A stretch of 64,000 bases of DNA. Origin: Variovorax sp. OAS795. GTDB lineage: Bacteria > Pseudomonadota > Gammaproteobacteria > Burkholderiales > Burkholderiaceae_C. Below are positions 45,991 to 55,030 of the stretch, in pieces (within the stretch, counting starts at the first letter, position 1; each line of letters begins with the position of its first letter). The position numbers and the translations under genes are program-made. Under the pieces are notes generated by a model. The model saw nothing but the letters and a program-made list of their open reading frames with translations. It searched no databases and was not told where the DNA came from. The stretch spans positions 496,001 through 560,000 of the forward strand of contig NZ_JBEPOH010000002.1 of assembly GCF_040546685.1 (NCBI RefSeq), given 5' to 3'.

Positions 45991-46196
45991 GAAATGCTTC
46001 TGCCGCCGGGGCTCGCATCCCCCGCCACCATCGCGACGCGACGCGTTGGGTCGCCAGGGACAAGGGGAGACGCTTTCATCAGGACACAATTATGTCTCCG
46101 CGCCTGCGCGAGCAGGGTCGGCGCCTGCCCTGCGCCTCCTGCGGGAACGGCGCGCAGGCCGATTCGATCGGGCGCGATGTCTGGTACAAAGTCCCG

Positions 46197-47318
46197 ATGA
46201 CGACCCCCGTCGCCGCCTCCATCCTCGACCTCCTGCTCGGACTGGAGCTCGGAGCGCTCGGCCAGGCCGCCCGCGACCGCTGGTCGCTCGAGGGCGTCAG
46301 CTTCAAGCGCCGGCCGGACGGCGTGCTCGAGGCCGGCGCCCGGCATTTCGAGGCCACCGCGCTGCACCTTGCGTCCGGGGAGCTCGCGCTGGAGATCGGC
46401 CGCGTCGCCGTGCATGAGTGCGTGATGCAGGTACGCACCGCGTCCGGTGTGCCGCGCCTGGCTGCCATCGAAGCGGCCGAGGCCGAGCTCTCGGGCGTGA
46501 CGCTGCAGGGCCCGCTGACCGTGCCGCCGCAGATCCGGGCCGCCTGGGGCGCCTTGCAGAGCGATGGCGGCGCGGCGCCCGCCCCTGCGGCGGCCGACGC
46601 CTGGTGTCTCGAAGCACTCGCTACGGCAGAGGGCACGGTCCGCGGACAGATCACCGACGCACACCTGCTGTTCGACGCCGATGTCACGGTGCCGATACGG
46701 CACGGCGAGATCGACTTCAACGATGCGACCGTCGAACACGTGGGCCCGGACTCGCGGATGGGCGTGAGCCGGCTGGGCCTCTATGTCGATGCGCCGAACG
46801 GACGCAGCTATCTCTACCAGTTCGCGTCCGCACCGCTCGCGGGTGTCGAGTTCGAGCGCCGCGGCGCCTTGCTGAGTCCCTGGGTCTCGGAGCGCGGCAA
46901 GCTGCACCTGAAGGCTTTCGCCGAAACCATGCTGCGCCAGCTCGGTGGCGGCCAGCGCCAGGGATTGACCGAGCAGGCGCGCCTGCTGCTGGGCCGCACG
47001 GCGCTCTCGGGCGAGGTCCGCCTCGGCGACGGACGCTTTGCCATGCCGGGCCTGCAAGCGCACGTGGACGGGCGGGCCGAAGGCCGCAACGCGGTTGCCC
47101 TGCGCTCCGAGGCGCTGGGCCAGGGCCTCGGCATCGAGATACCGTCACTCTCGGCGCGCGACGCGGCGGCGGACTTCCGGGGCGCGCGGCTGGCGTGCGA
47201 CAGGGTCACGGCCCGGGTCAAGCTCCAGCTGCTCGCCGACGGGCCGCGCATGCGCTTCGTGCTGGAAATGGAAAACTGCAAGCTCGCAAGGCCACGGCTG
47301 GAAGCTGCTGCGCATTGA
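46197..47318 (+). CDS. Hypothetical protein, 373 aa
   Basis: A 373-aa protein of alternating beta-strand character (LEGVSFKRRPDGVLEAGARHFEATALHLASG..., MQVRTASGVPRLAAIEAAEAELSGVTL), suggestive of a beta-helix or lipid-binding sheet like AsmA/BPI-type proteins, but not assignable. No signal peptide is seen, and it has few Cys and no catalytic-looking motif. ATG 46197 has no strong RBS; the upstream frame to 46092 is less convincing. Confidence 0.65.
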   Translation: MTTPVAASILDLLLGLELGALGQAARDRWSLEGVSFKRRPDGVLEAGARHFEATALHLASGELALEIGRVAVHECVMQVRTASGVPRLAAIEAAEAELSGVTLQGPLTVPPQIRAAWGALQSDGGAAPAPAAADAWCLEALATAEGTVRGQITDAHLLFDADVTVPIRHGEIDFNDATVEHVGPDSRMGVSRLGLYVDAPNGRSYLYQFASAPLAGVEFERRGALLSPWVSERGKLHLKAFAETMLRQLGGGQRQGLTEQARLLLGRTALSGEVRLGDGRFAMPGLQAHVDGRAEGRNAVALRSEALGQGLGIEIPSLSARDAAADFRGARLACDRVTARVKLQLLADGPRMRFVLEMENCKLARPRLEAAAH

Positions 47319-47420
47319 AGAGAGGGTTTGTCCCGAGGATGCAAAGCGGCAAATGTCGTCCGCGGTACAAACTCTGCGCGCCCGCATCCCTACGATGACC
47401 GGGCCCACAGGAAACCAGCC

Positions 47421-48101
47421 ATGTTGCCCGCCAAGGAACTCAATGCCTTCTTCGAGCGGTGCATCTGGCCGCGGGCCCTGACGCAGGCAGAGCGGACGAA
47501 GGCCTTCGAAGCGCTGTACGTCCGTCACCATGAAGCGCACTCCTGCGTGTGCCAGCGCGACGAGATCGCCGACAGCTGGATCGGCGTGCTGGAAGGTTTT
47601 CTTCGTGTCCAGGACACCACCGCGGACGGCCGCCTGATCATGTTCACCGGCGTGGCATCGAGCGGCTGGATCGGCGAAGGATCTCTCCTGAAGCCCGAGC
47701 AGCGCAAGTACGAAGTCATGGCGACGCGCCCGACCACCACCGTCCATCTGCCGCGGGCCACGTTCTCCTGGCTGCTCGAGCGAAGCATCCCGTTCAACCA
47801 TTTCGTGCTGTCCCACCTGAACGAGCGGCTCGGCCAGTTCATCGCGATGGTGAAGTTCGATCGGGTGCTCGAACCCACGGCGCGCGTCGCTCGCGGCATC
47901 TCCAGCCTCTTTCATCCGGTGCTCTACCCCAACACCGACTCGACGCTGCGCATCAACCAGGAAGAGATCGGCATGCTCGTCGGCATCTCGCGCCAGCGCG
48001 TCAATACCGCCCTGACCGAACTCGAAAGCGCGGGCCTCATCCAGCGAGGCTACGGCTACATCACGGTGATGGACAGGCCGGCACTCGCGAAGTACCCCTA
48101 G
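47421..48101 (+). CDS. Crp/Fnr-family transcriptional regulator
   Basis: A 226-aa regulator with an N-terminal cyclic-nucleotide-binding-like barrel (about 20-140, GWIGEGSLLKPEQRKYEVMA) and a C-terminal winged HTH (about 170-226, INQEEIGMLVGISRQRVNTAL with recognition helix SRQRVNTALTELE). No Fnr-type N-terminal Cys cluster is obvious, apart from scattered Cys (SCVC). The effector is unknown. ATG 47421 is chosen for family length. Confidence 0.85.
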   Translation: MLPAKELNAFFERCIWPRALTQAERTKAFEALYVRHHEAHSCVCQRDEIADSWIGVLEGFLRVQDTTADGRLIMFTGVASSGWIGEGSLLKPEQRKYEVMATRPTTTVHLPRATFSWLLERSIPFNHFVLSHLNERLGQFIAMVKFDRVLEPTARVARGISSLFHPVLYPNTDSTLRINQEEIGMLVGISRQRVNTALTELESAGLIQRGYGYITVMDRPALAKYP

Positions 48102-48108
48102 CGGGGCT

Positions 48109-48138
48109 GCGTGCGCCCGAGCACGCCGAAGGGTTTTT
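48109..48138 (+). terminator. Candidate intrinsic terminator after the Crp-like gene
   Basis: GCGTGC-gcccga-GCACGC forms a perfect 6-bp stem 8 nt after the stop codon, and a run of five T follows at 48134-48138. Confidence 0.45.
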
Positions 48139-48266
48139 CCTTAGAAGTTAGCGGCCCGAATGTCGGTTGCGAACCAATTGCCGGAAGTCTCGCCTTCCAG
48201 AATCTCCTGGGCATCGCTCCATCTCGTTGCGGTGCGCAGGCTGAACACTGACAAAGGAATAGAGAC

Positions 48267-49895
48267 ATGCACTTCTTATCCCCAAGGGCATCATTCGCCC
48301 GCGTAAAGCTTCATGCCGCTGCCGCCAGCGTGGCGATGCTGGCCGCTTGCGGCGGCGGGTCCGGCAACCATGGCGCGCTGCCTGTGCTGCTTCCCTTACC
48401 GCCCGCCGCACAACCCGAAAATCCCCCCGCCCCGCCCGTCGTCACGGCCCAGAAGGCGTGCGGCGAACTGTCCGGTAAAACCGTGGCCGGCGCTGCACTC
48501 TCCGCCGCCATGTCGGCCGCGACCGCAGACGTTCCCGTGTACTGCAAGGTGACCGGCACCATTTCCCCTTCGCTGAACTTCCAGATCTCCCTGCCCGAGG
48601 CATGGAACGGCAAGCTCTACTACCAGGGCGGCGGCGGCTACAACGGCGCCATCACGCCGCCCTCGGCAGAAGCCCTCCGCCAGGGCTACGCCGTGGCCGC
48701 CAGCGACTCCGGCCACCAGGACAATGCCTTGAGCGCGAACTTCGCGTTGACCGACACCTTCGCCGCCCAGCTGTTCGGCAGCCTCTCGGTGCCCACCGTG
48801 ATGTCGACCGCGACCGAGACGCTGGCGGCCGCCTACGGGGCGCCGCCGGCGAAGTCGTACTTCGAGGGCTGTTCCAACGGCGGACGAGAAGCCTTGATGG
48901 CGGTGCAGCGCTCGCCCAATCTCTTCGATGGCGTCATCGCACGTGCGCCCGCGTACAACTGGGTGGGCTTCATGGGCGCCTTCAATCGGAACTCGAAGGC
49001 GCTCGCCGCGCCTGGCGGCGCATTCAGCGCGGCAAAGACCGCCCTGCTGGGCAAGCATGTGCGAGACGCCTGCGACGGCCTGGACGGCGTCGTGGACGGC
49101 GTCGTGTCCAACCAGGCCGCATGCACGCCGGCGCTCGTGAACGTGGCCGCGCTGCGCTGCGCAGGCGGCACCGATGGCGGCGACAGCTGCCTGTCGGATG
49201 CACAGCTCGGCGTGGTGGCCTCGTGGACCACCGAAGCCACCTTCACAGGCAGCACCACCTTCCGCAACGCAGGCTGGAACCTGACCGGCAACGAGGACGA
49301 TCCCGGTGCCTGGAGGACCTGGCTCACGGGCGACGGCGACGTCACGATGGCGCTGCAGTTCCTGTTCCAGGATACGACCGTGAAGAACTATCTCGCCCGC
49401 GACCGGACTGCGAGCTCGCTGGCCTACACGCCCTGGGACCAGAACCAGAACGCGCTCTACGCCATGGCCGCGCTCAACGATGCCACCAACACCGACATCC
49501 GGCCGTTCCTCAACAGCGGCGGCAAGCTGATCCTCTGGCATGGCGGCAACGACGCCGCGCTCAGTGCCAGGTCGACCGTGGAGTACTACGGCAACATGCG
49601 AAGCGCAGTGGGCGCCGCGGCGGCCGATGCGTCCACGCGCTTCTACATTGCGCCGGGCGTGAACCATTGCGCCGGAGGACCGGGTGCCGACACGGCAGAC
49701 CTGCTGACGGCGCTCGACCAGTGGGTGACCAAGAGCAAGGCACCTGCCACGCTGGTTGCACAGAAGCGCGACGGCGACGGCACGGTGGCGCTGAGCCGGC
49801 CCCTGTGCCAGTACCCGCAATATCCGCGATACACGGGGCCGGCCAACGACGCGGCCGCTGCGAAGCTGGCCGCCAACTACGCCTGCAGCTCCTGA
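48267..49895 (+). CDS. Tannase/feruloyl esterase-family lipoprotein
   Basis: A 542-aa esterase of the tannase/feruloyl esterase family, with signal peptide and lipobox MLAAC so probably membrane-anchored. Catalytic Ser lies in EGCSNGGREAL, the acid in WHGGNDAALS and the His in GVNHCAGGPGAD. The Cys next to the Ser and the Cys next to the His form the disulfide known to join the triad in this family. It hydrolyses aromatic-acid esters such as gallate or ferulate esters. An in-window paralogue lies at 56765. aaaggaata precedes the ATG. Confidence 0.9.
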   Translation: MHFLSPRASFARVKLHAAAASVAMLAACGGGSGNHGALPVLLPLPPAAQPENPPAPPVVTAQKACGELSGKTVAGAALSAAMSAATADVPVYCKVTGTISPSLNFQISLPEAWNGKLYYQGGGGYNGAITPPSAEALRQGYAVAASDSGHQDNALSANFALTDTFAAQLFGSLSVPTVMSTATETLAAAYGAPPAKSYFEGCSNGGREALMAVQRSPNLFDGVIARAPAYNWVGFMGAFNRNSKALAAPGGAFSAAKTALLGKHVRDACDGLDGVVDGVVSNQAACTPALVNVAALRCAGGTDGGDSCLSDAQLGVVASWTTEATFTGSTTFRNAGWNLTGNEDDPGAWRTWLTGDGDVTMALQFLFQDTTVKNYLARDRTASSLAYTPWDQNQNALYAMAALNDATNTDIRPFLNSGGKLILWHGGNDAALSARSTVEYYGNMRSAVGAAAADASTRFYIAPGVNHCAGGPGADTADLLTALDQWVTKSKAPATLVAQKRDGDGTVALSRPLCQYPQYPRYTGPANDAAAAKLAANYACSS

Positions 49896-49917
49896 GCGGC
49901 GGCGCGGGTGGGCGGGC

Positions 49918-50940
49918 TCACCCGCGCGCCACGTCGACCACGGCCTTCGCGAAAGCCTGGGGCGCTTCCTGCGGCAGGTTGTGGCCGATGCCGCCGGCGA
50001 CCAGCCGGTGCTCGTAGCGGCCCGAGAACTTCTTCGCATAGGCGCTGGGGTCGGGGTGCGGCGCGCCGTTGGCATCGCCTTCGAGCGTGATGGTCGGCAC
50101 GCCGATCACCGGCGCCTTGGCGAGCCGGTCTTCCAGCGCCTGGTACTTCGCCTCGCCATCGGCCAGGCCGAGGCGCCAGCGGTAGTTGTGGACCGTGATG
50201 GCCACGTGGTCGGGGTTCTCGAAGGCCACGGCGCTGCGCTCGAACGTGGCCGCGTCGAAGTTCCACTTCGGCGATGCGAGCTGCCAGATGAGTCTGGCGA
50301 AATCGTGCCGGTTCTTCTCGTAGCCCGCACGGCCGCGCTCGGTCGCGAAGTAGTACTGGTACCACCACTGCAGCTCGGCCTCGGGCGCAAGCGGATTCTT
50401 GCCGGCCTGCTGGCTGCCGATGAGGTAGCCGCTGACCGACACCAGTGCCTTCACGCGCTCGGGCCAGAGCGCGGCCATGATGCAGGCCGTGCGCGCACCC
50501 CAGTCGCAGCCCGCAACGGTCGCGGTTGGGATCTTCAGCGCATCCATCAGCGCGACGATGTCGACGGCCACCGCCGACTGCTGCCCGTTGCGCGGCGTGT
50601 CGGCCGACAGGAAGCGGGTGGTGCCATAGCCGCGCAGGTACGGCACGACCACGCGGAAGCCCGCAGCGGCAAGCCGCGGTGCGACGTCGGCGAACATGTG
50701 GATGTCATAGGGCCAGCCGTGGAGAAGAATCACCGCCGCGCCATCCGCGGGCCCGGCCTCGTAGTAGCCGATGCGCAGGCTGCCGGCCTCGATGCTTTTG
50801 AGCGGCTCGAGGCGTGCGGCGCTGCCGGTGCCAGTGGTTTGCGCGAACGCGGGCGTCATCGCGCCCAGCTGGGCGGCGGCCAGGCCGAGCGCCGCCTTGG
50901 CGAGGAAAGAGCGGCGGGGCAGCTGGAGGGAAGCGGTCAT
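49918..50940 (-). CDS. Exported alpha/beta hydrolase, epoxide-hydrolase-like
   Basis: A 340-aa hydrolase with an RR-containing export signal (LPRRSFLAKAALGLAAAQLG). The oxyanion motif is LLHGWPYDIHMF, and the nucleophile elbow is AGCDWGARTA with Asp, as in epoxide hydrolases and haloalkane dehalogenases. The C-terminal GGIGHNLPQEAP gives the catalytic His. A cap region with WQLASPKW lies between. A Tat route is possible from the twin Arg. The substrate is unknown. It is convergent with the tannase-like gene, which ends 22 nt away. Confidence 0.88.
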   Translation of the reverse strand: MTASLQLPRRSFLAKAALGLAAAQLGAMTPAFAQTTGTGSAARLEPLKSIEAGSLRIGYYEAGPADGAAVILLHGWPYDIHMFADVAPRLAAAGFRVVVPYLRGYGTTRFLSADTPRNGQQSAVAVDIVALMDALKIPTATVAGCDWGARTACIMAALWPERVKALVSVSGYLIGSQQAGKNPLAPEAELQWWYQYYFATERGRAGYEKNRHDFARLIWQLASPKWNFDAATFERSAVAFENPDHVAITVHNYRWRLGLADGEAKYQALEDRLAKAPVIGVPTITLEGDANGAPHPDPSAYAKKFSGRYEHRLVAGGIGHNLPQEAPQAFAKAVVDVARG

Positions 50941-51130
50941 CGGGAGTCCTTTCGGGTCTGTGGCGGGCATCGGGTGGTGGGCTTGCCGGCCGGATCGCAT
51001 GCGCTGTCCGGCCCGGTGAAGCGATTGTTCGGCGCGAAGGCCGCCCGCCGCCCGGCTTGCGTATGCCTGTGTATCCAGCGCGGCTTCGCGGACAATAAAT
51101 TTCAAACCGCGGCCGCCCGCCGGCCCGCCC

Positions 51131-51550
51131 CTACAGACCCAGGCGCGTCAAGGCCAAGGCCACGGTGGCCAGTTGGACCACGTTGAGCATCATCCCGGCG
51201 ACATGAAGCCGGCGGAACCGGTACACCGAATTGCCGGTCTCCGGGATGGAGTGGCGCAGCAGGTCCATGCGCGGGATGATGATCCAGCGGCGCAGCGCGA
51301 ACGCCAGTGACGCGATGCAGGCCATGCCCAGCGCGAAGGCCGGCCTGCCGGACCAGGCATAGCTCAGTGCTGCCGCGCTGGCGGTCAGCGTCACGGCCAC
51401 GTAGTACACGTTGAACAGGCCGCGGATGAAGCGCGAGTCCAGCGGGGTGTCGTGCTTGAGCACCAGCAATGGCAGCGAGCCCATCATGAAGAAACCCATC
51501 CACACGAGCAGGACGACCGTGGCGATGAGCGCAATGACCATGGGGAGCAT
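51131..51550 (-). CDS. Small integral membrane protein, 139 aa
   Basis: Four hydrophobic segments are visible (VIALIATVVLLVWMGFFMMG, YYVAVTLTASAAALSYAW, FALGMACIASLAFAL and MMLNVVQLATVALAL), with PRMDLLRHSIPETG between the third and fourth. It matches a group of uncharacterised proteobacterial membrane proteins. ATG 51550 begins the first membrane segment. Confidence 0.7.
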   Translation of the reverse strand: MLPMVIALIATVVLLVWMGFFMMGSLPLLVLKHDTPLDSRFIRGLFNVYYVAVTLTASAAALSYAWSGRPAFALGMACIASLAFALRRWIIIPRMDLLRHSIPETGNSVYRFRRLHVAGMMLNVVQLATVALALTRLGL

Positions 51551-51720
51551 CCGGAATCCTCCGTCGCGGCCGTCCGGGCCGCCAGCCGAAGTATGGGAGC
51601 GAGCGGCAGCAGCGGGAAGACCTACGCCGCGATGTTGACGGGATGCGCGCGCAGGGCCACGATGACGCATTCCCGCAGCGGAGCCCGCAGGCTTCGCGCA
51701 GGGCCTGCAAGGAGATCGCC

Positions 51721-52533
51721 ATGGCCGAGAACGACAAGCTTTTCGCGGGTTCGATTCCCCGGATGTACGACACGCTGATGGTGCCGCTGATCTTCGAGGC
51801 CTATGCGGCGGACATGGCGGAGCGGGTCGCGGCCTTCGCGCCCGCTGCGGTGCTTGAAACCGCAGCCGGCAGCGGCGCGGTCACGCGCGCGCTGGCACCC
51901 CGGCTCGGCGCCGTCGCACGCTACGTGGTCACCGACCTGAACCAGCCCATGCTCGACCATGCCGCCGCACGGCAGGGTCCCGACGGCCGGATCGAATGGC
52001 GGCAGGCCGATGCGCTCGCGCTGCCGTTCGACGATGCCTCGTTCGACGTGGTCTGCTGCCAGTTCGGCGCGATGTTCTTCCCCGACCGGTCCGCCGGCTA
52101 CGCCGAGGCGCGCCGCGTGCTGCGGCCGGGCGGGCACTTTGTCTTCAACGTGTGGGACCGGATCGAGGAAAACGCGTTTGCGGACGACGTCACCCGTGCC
52201 GTGGCCACCGTCTTTGCGCACGACCCGCCGCGATTCCTCGCGCGCACGCCGCACGGCTACCACGACACCGCGCTGATCCGCGAAGACCTTCGGCGCGCGG
52301 GCTTTGCCGACATCCGGATCGAGACGCTCGAGAAGCTGAGCCGCGGACCCTCGGCCCGCGACGTCGCGATGGCCTATTGCCAGGGAACGCCGCTGCGCAA
52401 CGAGATCGAGGCGCGCGACGCGCGCTTGCTCGGGGAGGCGACGGACCGCGCGGCGCAGGCGATCGCGAGCCGGCATGGCCAGGGCCCGGTGGCCGGCAAG
52501 ATCCAGGCGCACGTGATCGTGGCCGCGGGATAG
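51721..52533 (+). CDS. Class I SAM-dependent methyltransferase
   Basis: A 270-aa methyltransferase of the Methyltransf_11/UbiE-like group. Motif I VLETAAGSGAVTRALAP is at about residue 42, post-I VVTDLNQPML, motif II FDVVCCQFGAMFF, and motif III LRPGGHFVFNVWD. The methyl acceptor is unknown. AAGGAG lies 6 nt before the ATG. It is convergent with the DAHP synthase gene. Confidence 0.9.
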   Translation: MAENDKLFAGSIPRMYDTLMVPLIFEAYAADMAERVAAFAPAAVLETAAGSGAVTRALAPRLGAVARYVVTDLNQPMLDHAAARQGPDGRIEWRQADALALPFDDASFDVVCCQFGAMFFPDRSAGYAEARRVLRPGGHFVFNVWDRIEENAFADDVTRAVATVFAHDPPRFLARTPHGYHDTALIREDLRRAGFADIRIETLEKLSRGPSARDVAMAYCQGTPLRNEIEARDARLLGEATDRAAQAIASRHGQGPVAGKIQAHVIVAAG

Positions 52534-52551
52534 CGCGGCCCCGGTCCGGCC

Positions 52552-53679
52552 TCAGTTGGCCTTCGACAGGCGCCGCCGCGCCTTGACCGCCGAAGCCAGG
52601 CTCTCGAGCACCGGCACCGTCTGCGCAAAGCCGATGCAGGCATCGGTGATCGACACGCCGTGCCGCGGCGTGACGCCCGGCTTCAGGTCCTGGCGGCCTT
52701 CCTCGAGATGGCTCTCGATCATGAGGCCGGTGATGCGCCGCTCGCCGCCCGCGATCTGTGCCGCCACGTCTTCGGCGACCACGATCTGGCGCTGGTGCTG
52801 CTTGCTGCTGTTGCCGTGCGAGACGTCGACCATGACCTGCGGCCGCAGCCCGTTCGCCAGCAATGCCTCGCAGGCGGCCGAGACATCCGCGGCCGAATAG
52901 TTGGGCGCCTTGCCGCCGCGCAGGATGACGTGGCAGTCGTCATTGCCGCGCGTCTCGAAGATGGCCGCCATGCCCATCTTGGTCATGCCCATGAAGGCGT
53001 GCGGTGCGCGCGCCGCAAGGATCGCGTCGGCCGCCACCTTGACGCTCCCGTCGGTGCCGTTCTTGAAGCCGACCGGGCAGCTCAGGCCCGAGGCAAGCTG
53101 CCGATGGCTCTGGCTCTCTGTGGTGCGCGCGCCGATGGCGCCCCAGGCAATCAGGTCGGCAATGAACTGCGGGCTCAGGAGGTCCAGGAACTCGGTGCCC
53201 GTCGGCAGGCCCAGCGTGGTCAGCTCGAGCAGCAGGCGCCTTGCCTTCTCCAGCCCTTCGTTGATCGCGAAGCTGCCGTCCAGGTGCGGGTCGTTGATGT
53301 AGCCCTTCCAGCCCACGGTGGTGCGCGGCTTCTCGAAATAGGCCCGCATCACGATCAGCAGGTCGTCCTGCAGCGAGTCGGAGACGGCCTTCAGCCGCTG
53401 CGCGTATTCGATCGCCTGGTCGTGGTCGTGGATGGAGCATGGGCCGACCACGACCACCAGCCGGTCGTCGCGGCCGTGCAGCACGTCGGCAATGGCGGCA
53501 CGGCTGCCCTCGACCAGCGCGAGCGTGTTGTCGCGCACCGGCACGCGTTCCTGCAGCAAGGCAGGCGTCATGAGCGGACGAACGGCGCCGATGCGCACGT
53601 CGTCGATGCGCGTGGTGTCGAGCGTGCTGTCGCGGGAGCCGATTTCGGCGTCGTGAAGGGGGTCGTCGAGACGGGGCAT
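52552..53679 (-). CDS. aroG: 3-deoxy-7-phosphoheptulonate synthase, class I
   Basis: A 375-aa type-I DAHP synthase, the first enzyme of the shikimate pathway, condensing phosphoenolpyruvate and erythrose 4-phosphate. It has VVVVGPCSIHDHDQAIEYA, PRTTVGWKGYINDPHLDGS and GAIGARTTESQSHRQLASGLS. The last part carries the GARTxESQxHR substrate motif. VMVDVSHGNSSKQH provides metal-binding residues. Which aromatic amino acid inhibits it is not clear; the symbol marks the family only. A terminator-like hairpin precedes it. Confidence 0.93.
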   Translation of the reverse strand: MPRLDDPLHDAEIGSRDSTLDTTRIDDVRIGAVRPLMTPALLQERVPVRDNTLALVEGSRAAIADVLHGRDDRLVVVVGPCSIHDHDQAIEYAQRLKAVSDSLQDDLLIVMRAYFEKPRTTVGWKGYINDPHLDGSFAINEGLEKARRLLLELTTLGLPTGTEFLDLLSPQFIADLIAWGAIGARTTESQSHRQLASGLSCPVGFKNGTDGSVKVAADAILAARAPHAFMGMTKMGMAAIFETRGNDDCHVILRGGKAPNYSAADVSAACEALLANGLRPQVMVDVSHGNSSKQHQRQIVVAEDVAAQIAGGERRITGLMIESHLEEGRQDLKPGVTPRHGVSITDACIGFAQTVPVLESLASAVKARRRLSKAN

Positions 53680-53700
53680 GGTCGTGGTCTTGATTTTCGG

Positions 53701-53747
53701 AAAAGGGGCTGCCTCGATTGTCCTCTCGAAGGCAGCGGCGCCTTTTC
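53701..53747 (-). terminator. Terminator-like hairpin between brkB-like and DAHP synthase genes
   Basis: On the minus strand, AAAAGG...GCTGCCT pairs with AGGCAGC...CCTTTT (7-bp core GCTGCCT/AGGCAGC, flanked by AAAAGG/CCTTTT). The stem ends in a T-run, as in an intrinsic terminator. It lies after the brkB-like stop (53797) and 21 nt before the DAHP synthase ATG, so it could terminate the first and attenuate the second. Confidence 0.5.
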
Positions 53748-53796
53748 AGAAAAGAATGACCCGTTCCGTTCGCCCCGGCACGCGCCGGGAGGGCAC

Positions 53797-54933
53797 TCAG
53801 CGAACAGCCTTGTTGCCGCGCACCCGAGCCGCGTCGCGGCGCGCCTGGCGGTGCTTGCGCGCCACCACGCGCGTCGCCACGCTGATCACGAAAAGGCCCA
53901 CGGCCTGCTGCAGGAGCTTGGCGGTGGCCTTGCGCGTGCGGTCCTCGAGCTTGCGCCGAGTCTCCTCGACCTTCTCGAGCGTCTCGGTGTCGTCCTCGAG
54001 CTCGTGCGCCCGCACCGCGCTGCTGTCGGTGCCCTGCTCCGACTGGCGGGCGGCAAGTTCGGTGGCCGCCGTGGCCTTGCCCGCGGCCACGGAGCCGTGG
54101 GCGTTCGCATAGACCTTCGTGAATTCCGCGCCAAGCAAAAATATCTGCGCCGCGTAGTACACCCACGCCAGCAGCACCACCAGCGATCCGGCCGCGGCGA
54201 AGGATTCGGTCACGCTGCTCTTGCCGAGATACAGGCCGATCAGCACCTTGCCCACTTCGAACAGCACGGCGGTCACCGCCGCGCCGATCCACACGTCGGG
54301 CCATGCGATGGGCGCACTCGGCATGAGCTTGTAGATCATGGCGAACAGCACCGTGAGAATGCACAGCGTGAGCACTGCATTGACGATCTGGAGCACCAGC
54401 TCCCACCCCGGAAAAAAGCCGACGCTCCAGTTGCCCAGCGCCGCGAGCATGGCGCTGACGACGAGCGACACCATCAGCAGGAACGCAAGCCCCAGGATCA
54501 GCCCGAACGACAGCACCCGGGCGCGCAGGATGCCCCACACGCCGCTGGGCTTCGCACGCTCGGGCACGTGCCAGATGCGGTCCAGTGCGCTCTGCAGTTC
54601 GGCAAAGACGGTGGTCGCACCGACGACGAGCACCACGGCGCTGATGCCTCCGGCAATCAGCCCGCGCGACGGTTCGTTCGCGCTCTTGATCAGCGCCTGG
54701 ACCGCCTCGGCGCCTTCCTGCCCGATCAAGCCCGTCAGCTGCGCGGCGATCTGGCCTTGCACCGCCTCCGCGCCGAACAGCGCGCCCGCCAACGCGATCA
54801 CGATCACCAGCAGCGGCGCCAGCGAGAACATCGTGTAGTACGAGATCGCAGCTCCCATGCTCGGCGCATAGTCGTCCACCCAGGCCATTGCGGCCTCCTT
54901 GCACAGGCGTAGCAGGTGCTTGAGCTTGTTCAT
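53797..54933 (-). CDS. YihY/BrkB family membrane protein
   Basis: A 378-aa inner-membrane protein of the YihY/virulence factor BrkB family. It has APSMGAAISYYTMFSLAPLL at the first membrane segment, further segments to about residue 250 including the conserved YAANAHGS-like VYANAHGSV, and a charged C-terminal tail (about 260-378). The family is often annotated as a ribonuclease BN homologue by mistake, and its true role is unsettled. The tail is longer than usual and Arg/Lys-rich. Confidence 0.9.
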   Translation of the reverse strand: MNKLKHLLRLCKEAAMAWVDDYAPSMGAAISYYTMFSLAPLLVIVIALAGALFGAEAVQGQIAAQLTGLIGQEGAEAVQALIKSANEPSRGLIAGGISAVVLVVGATTVFAELQSALDRIWHVPERAKPSGVWGILRARVLSFGLILGLAFLLMVSLVVSAMLAALGNWSVGFFPGWELVLQIVNAVLTLCILTVLFAMIYKLMPSAPIAWPDVWIGAAVTAVLFEVGKVLIGLYLGKSSVTESFAAAGSLVVLLAWVYYAAQIFLLGAEFTKVYANAHGSVAAGKATAATELAARQSEQGTDSSAVRAHELEDDTETLEKVEETRRKLEDRTRKATAKLLQQAVGLFVISVATRVVARKHRQARRDAARVRGNKAVR

Positions 54934-55030
54934 GGGAGATGGAAAGTCGCTCTTTCACAAAGGCGGCTTTGTAGGCAGACGCCGCTTCAGCGTGCAAGGC
55001 CCGCGGTGAGCGCGAGCCGCGGCAGTGCAG

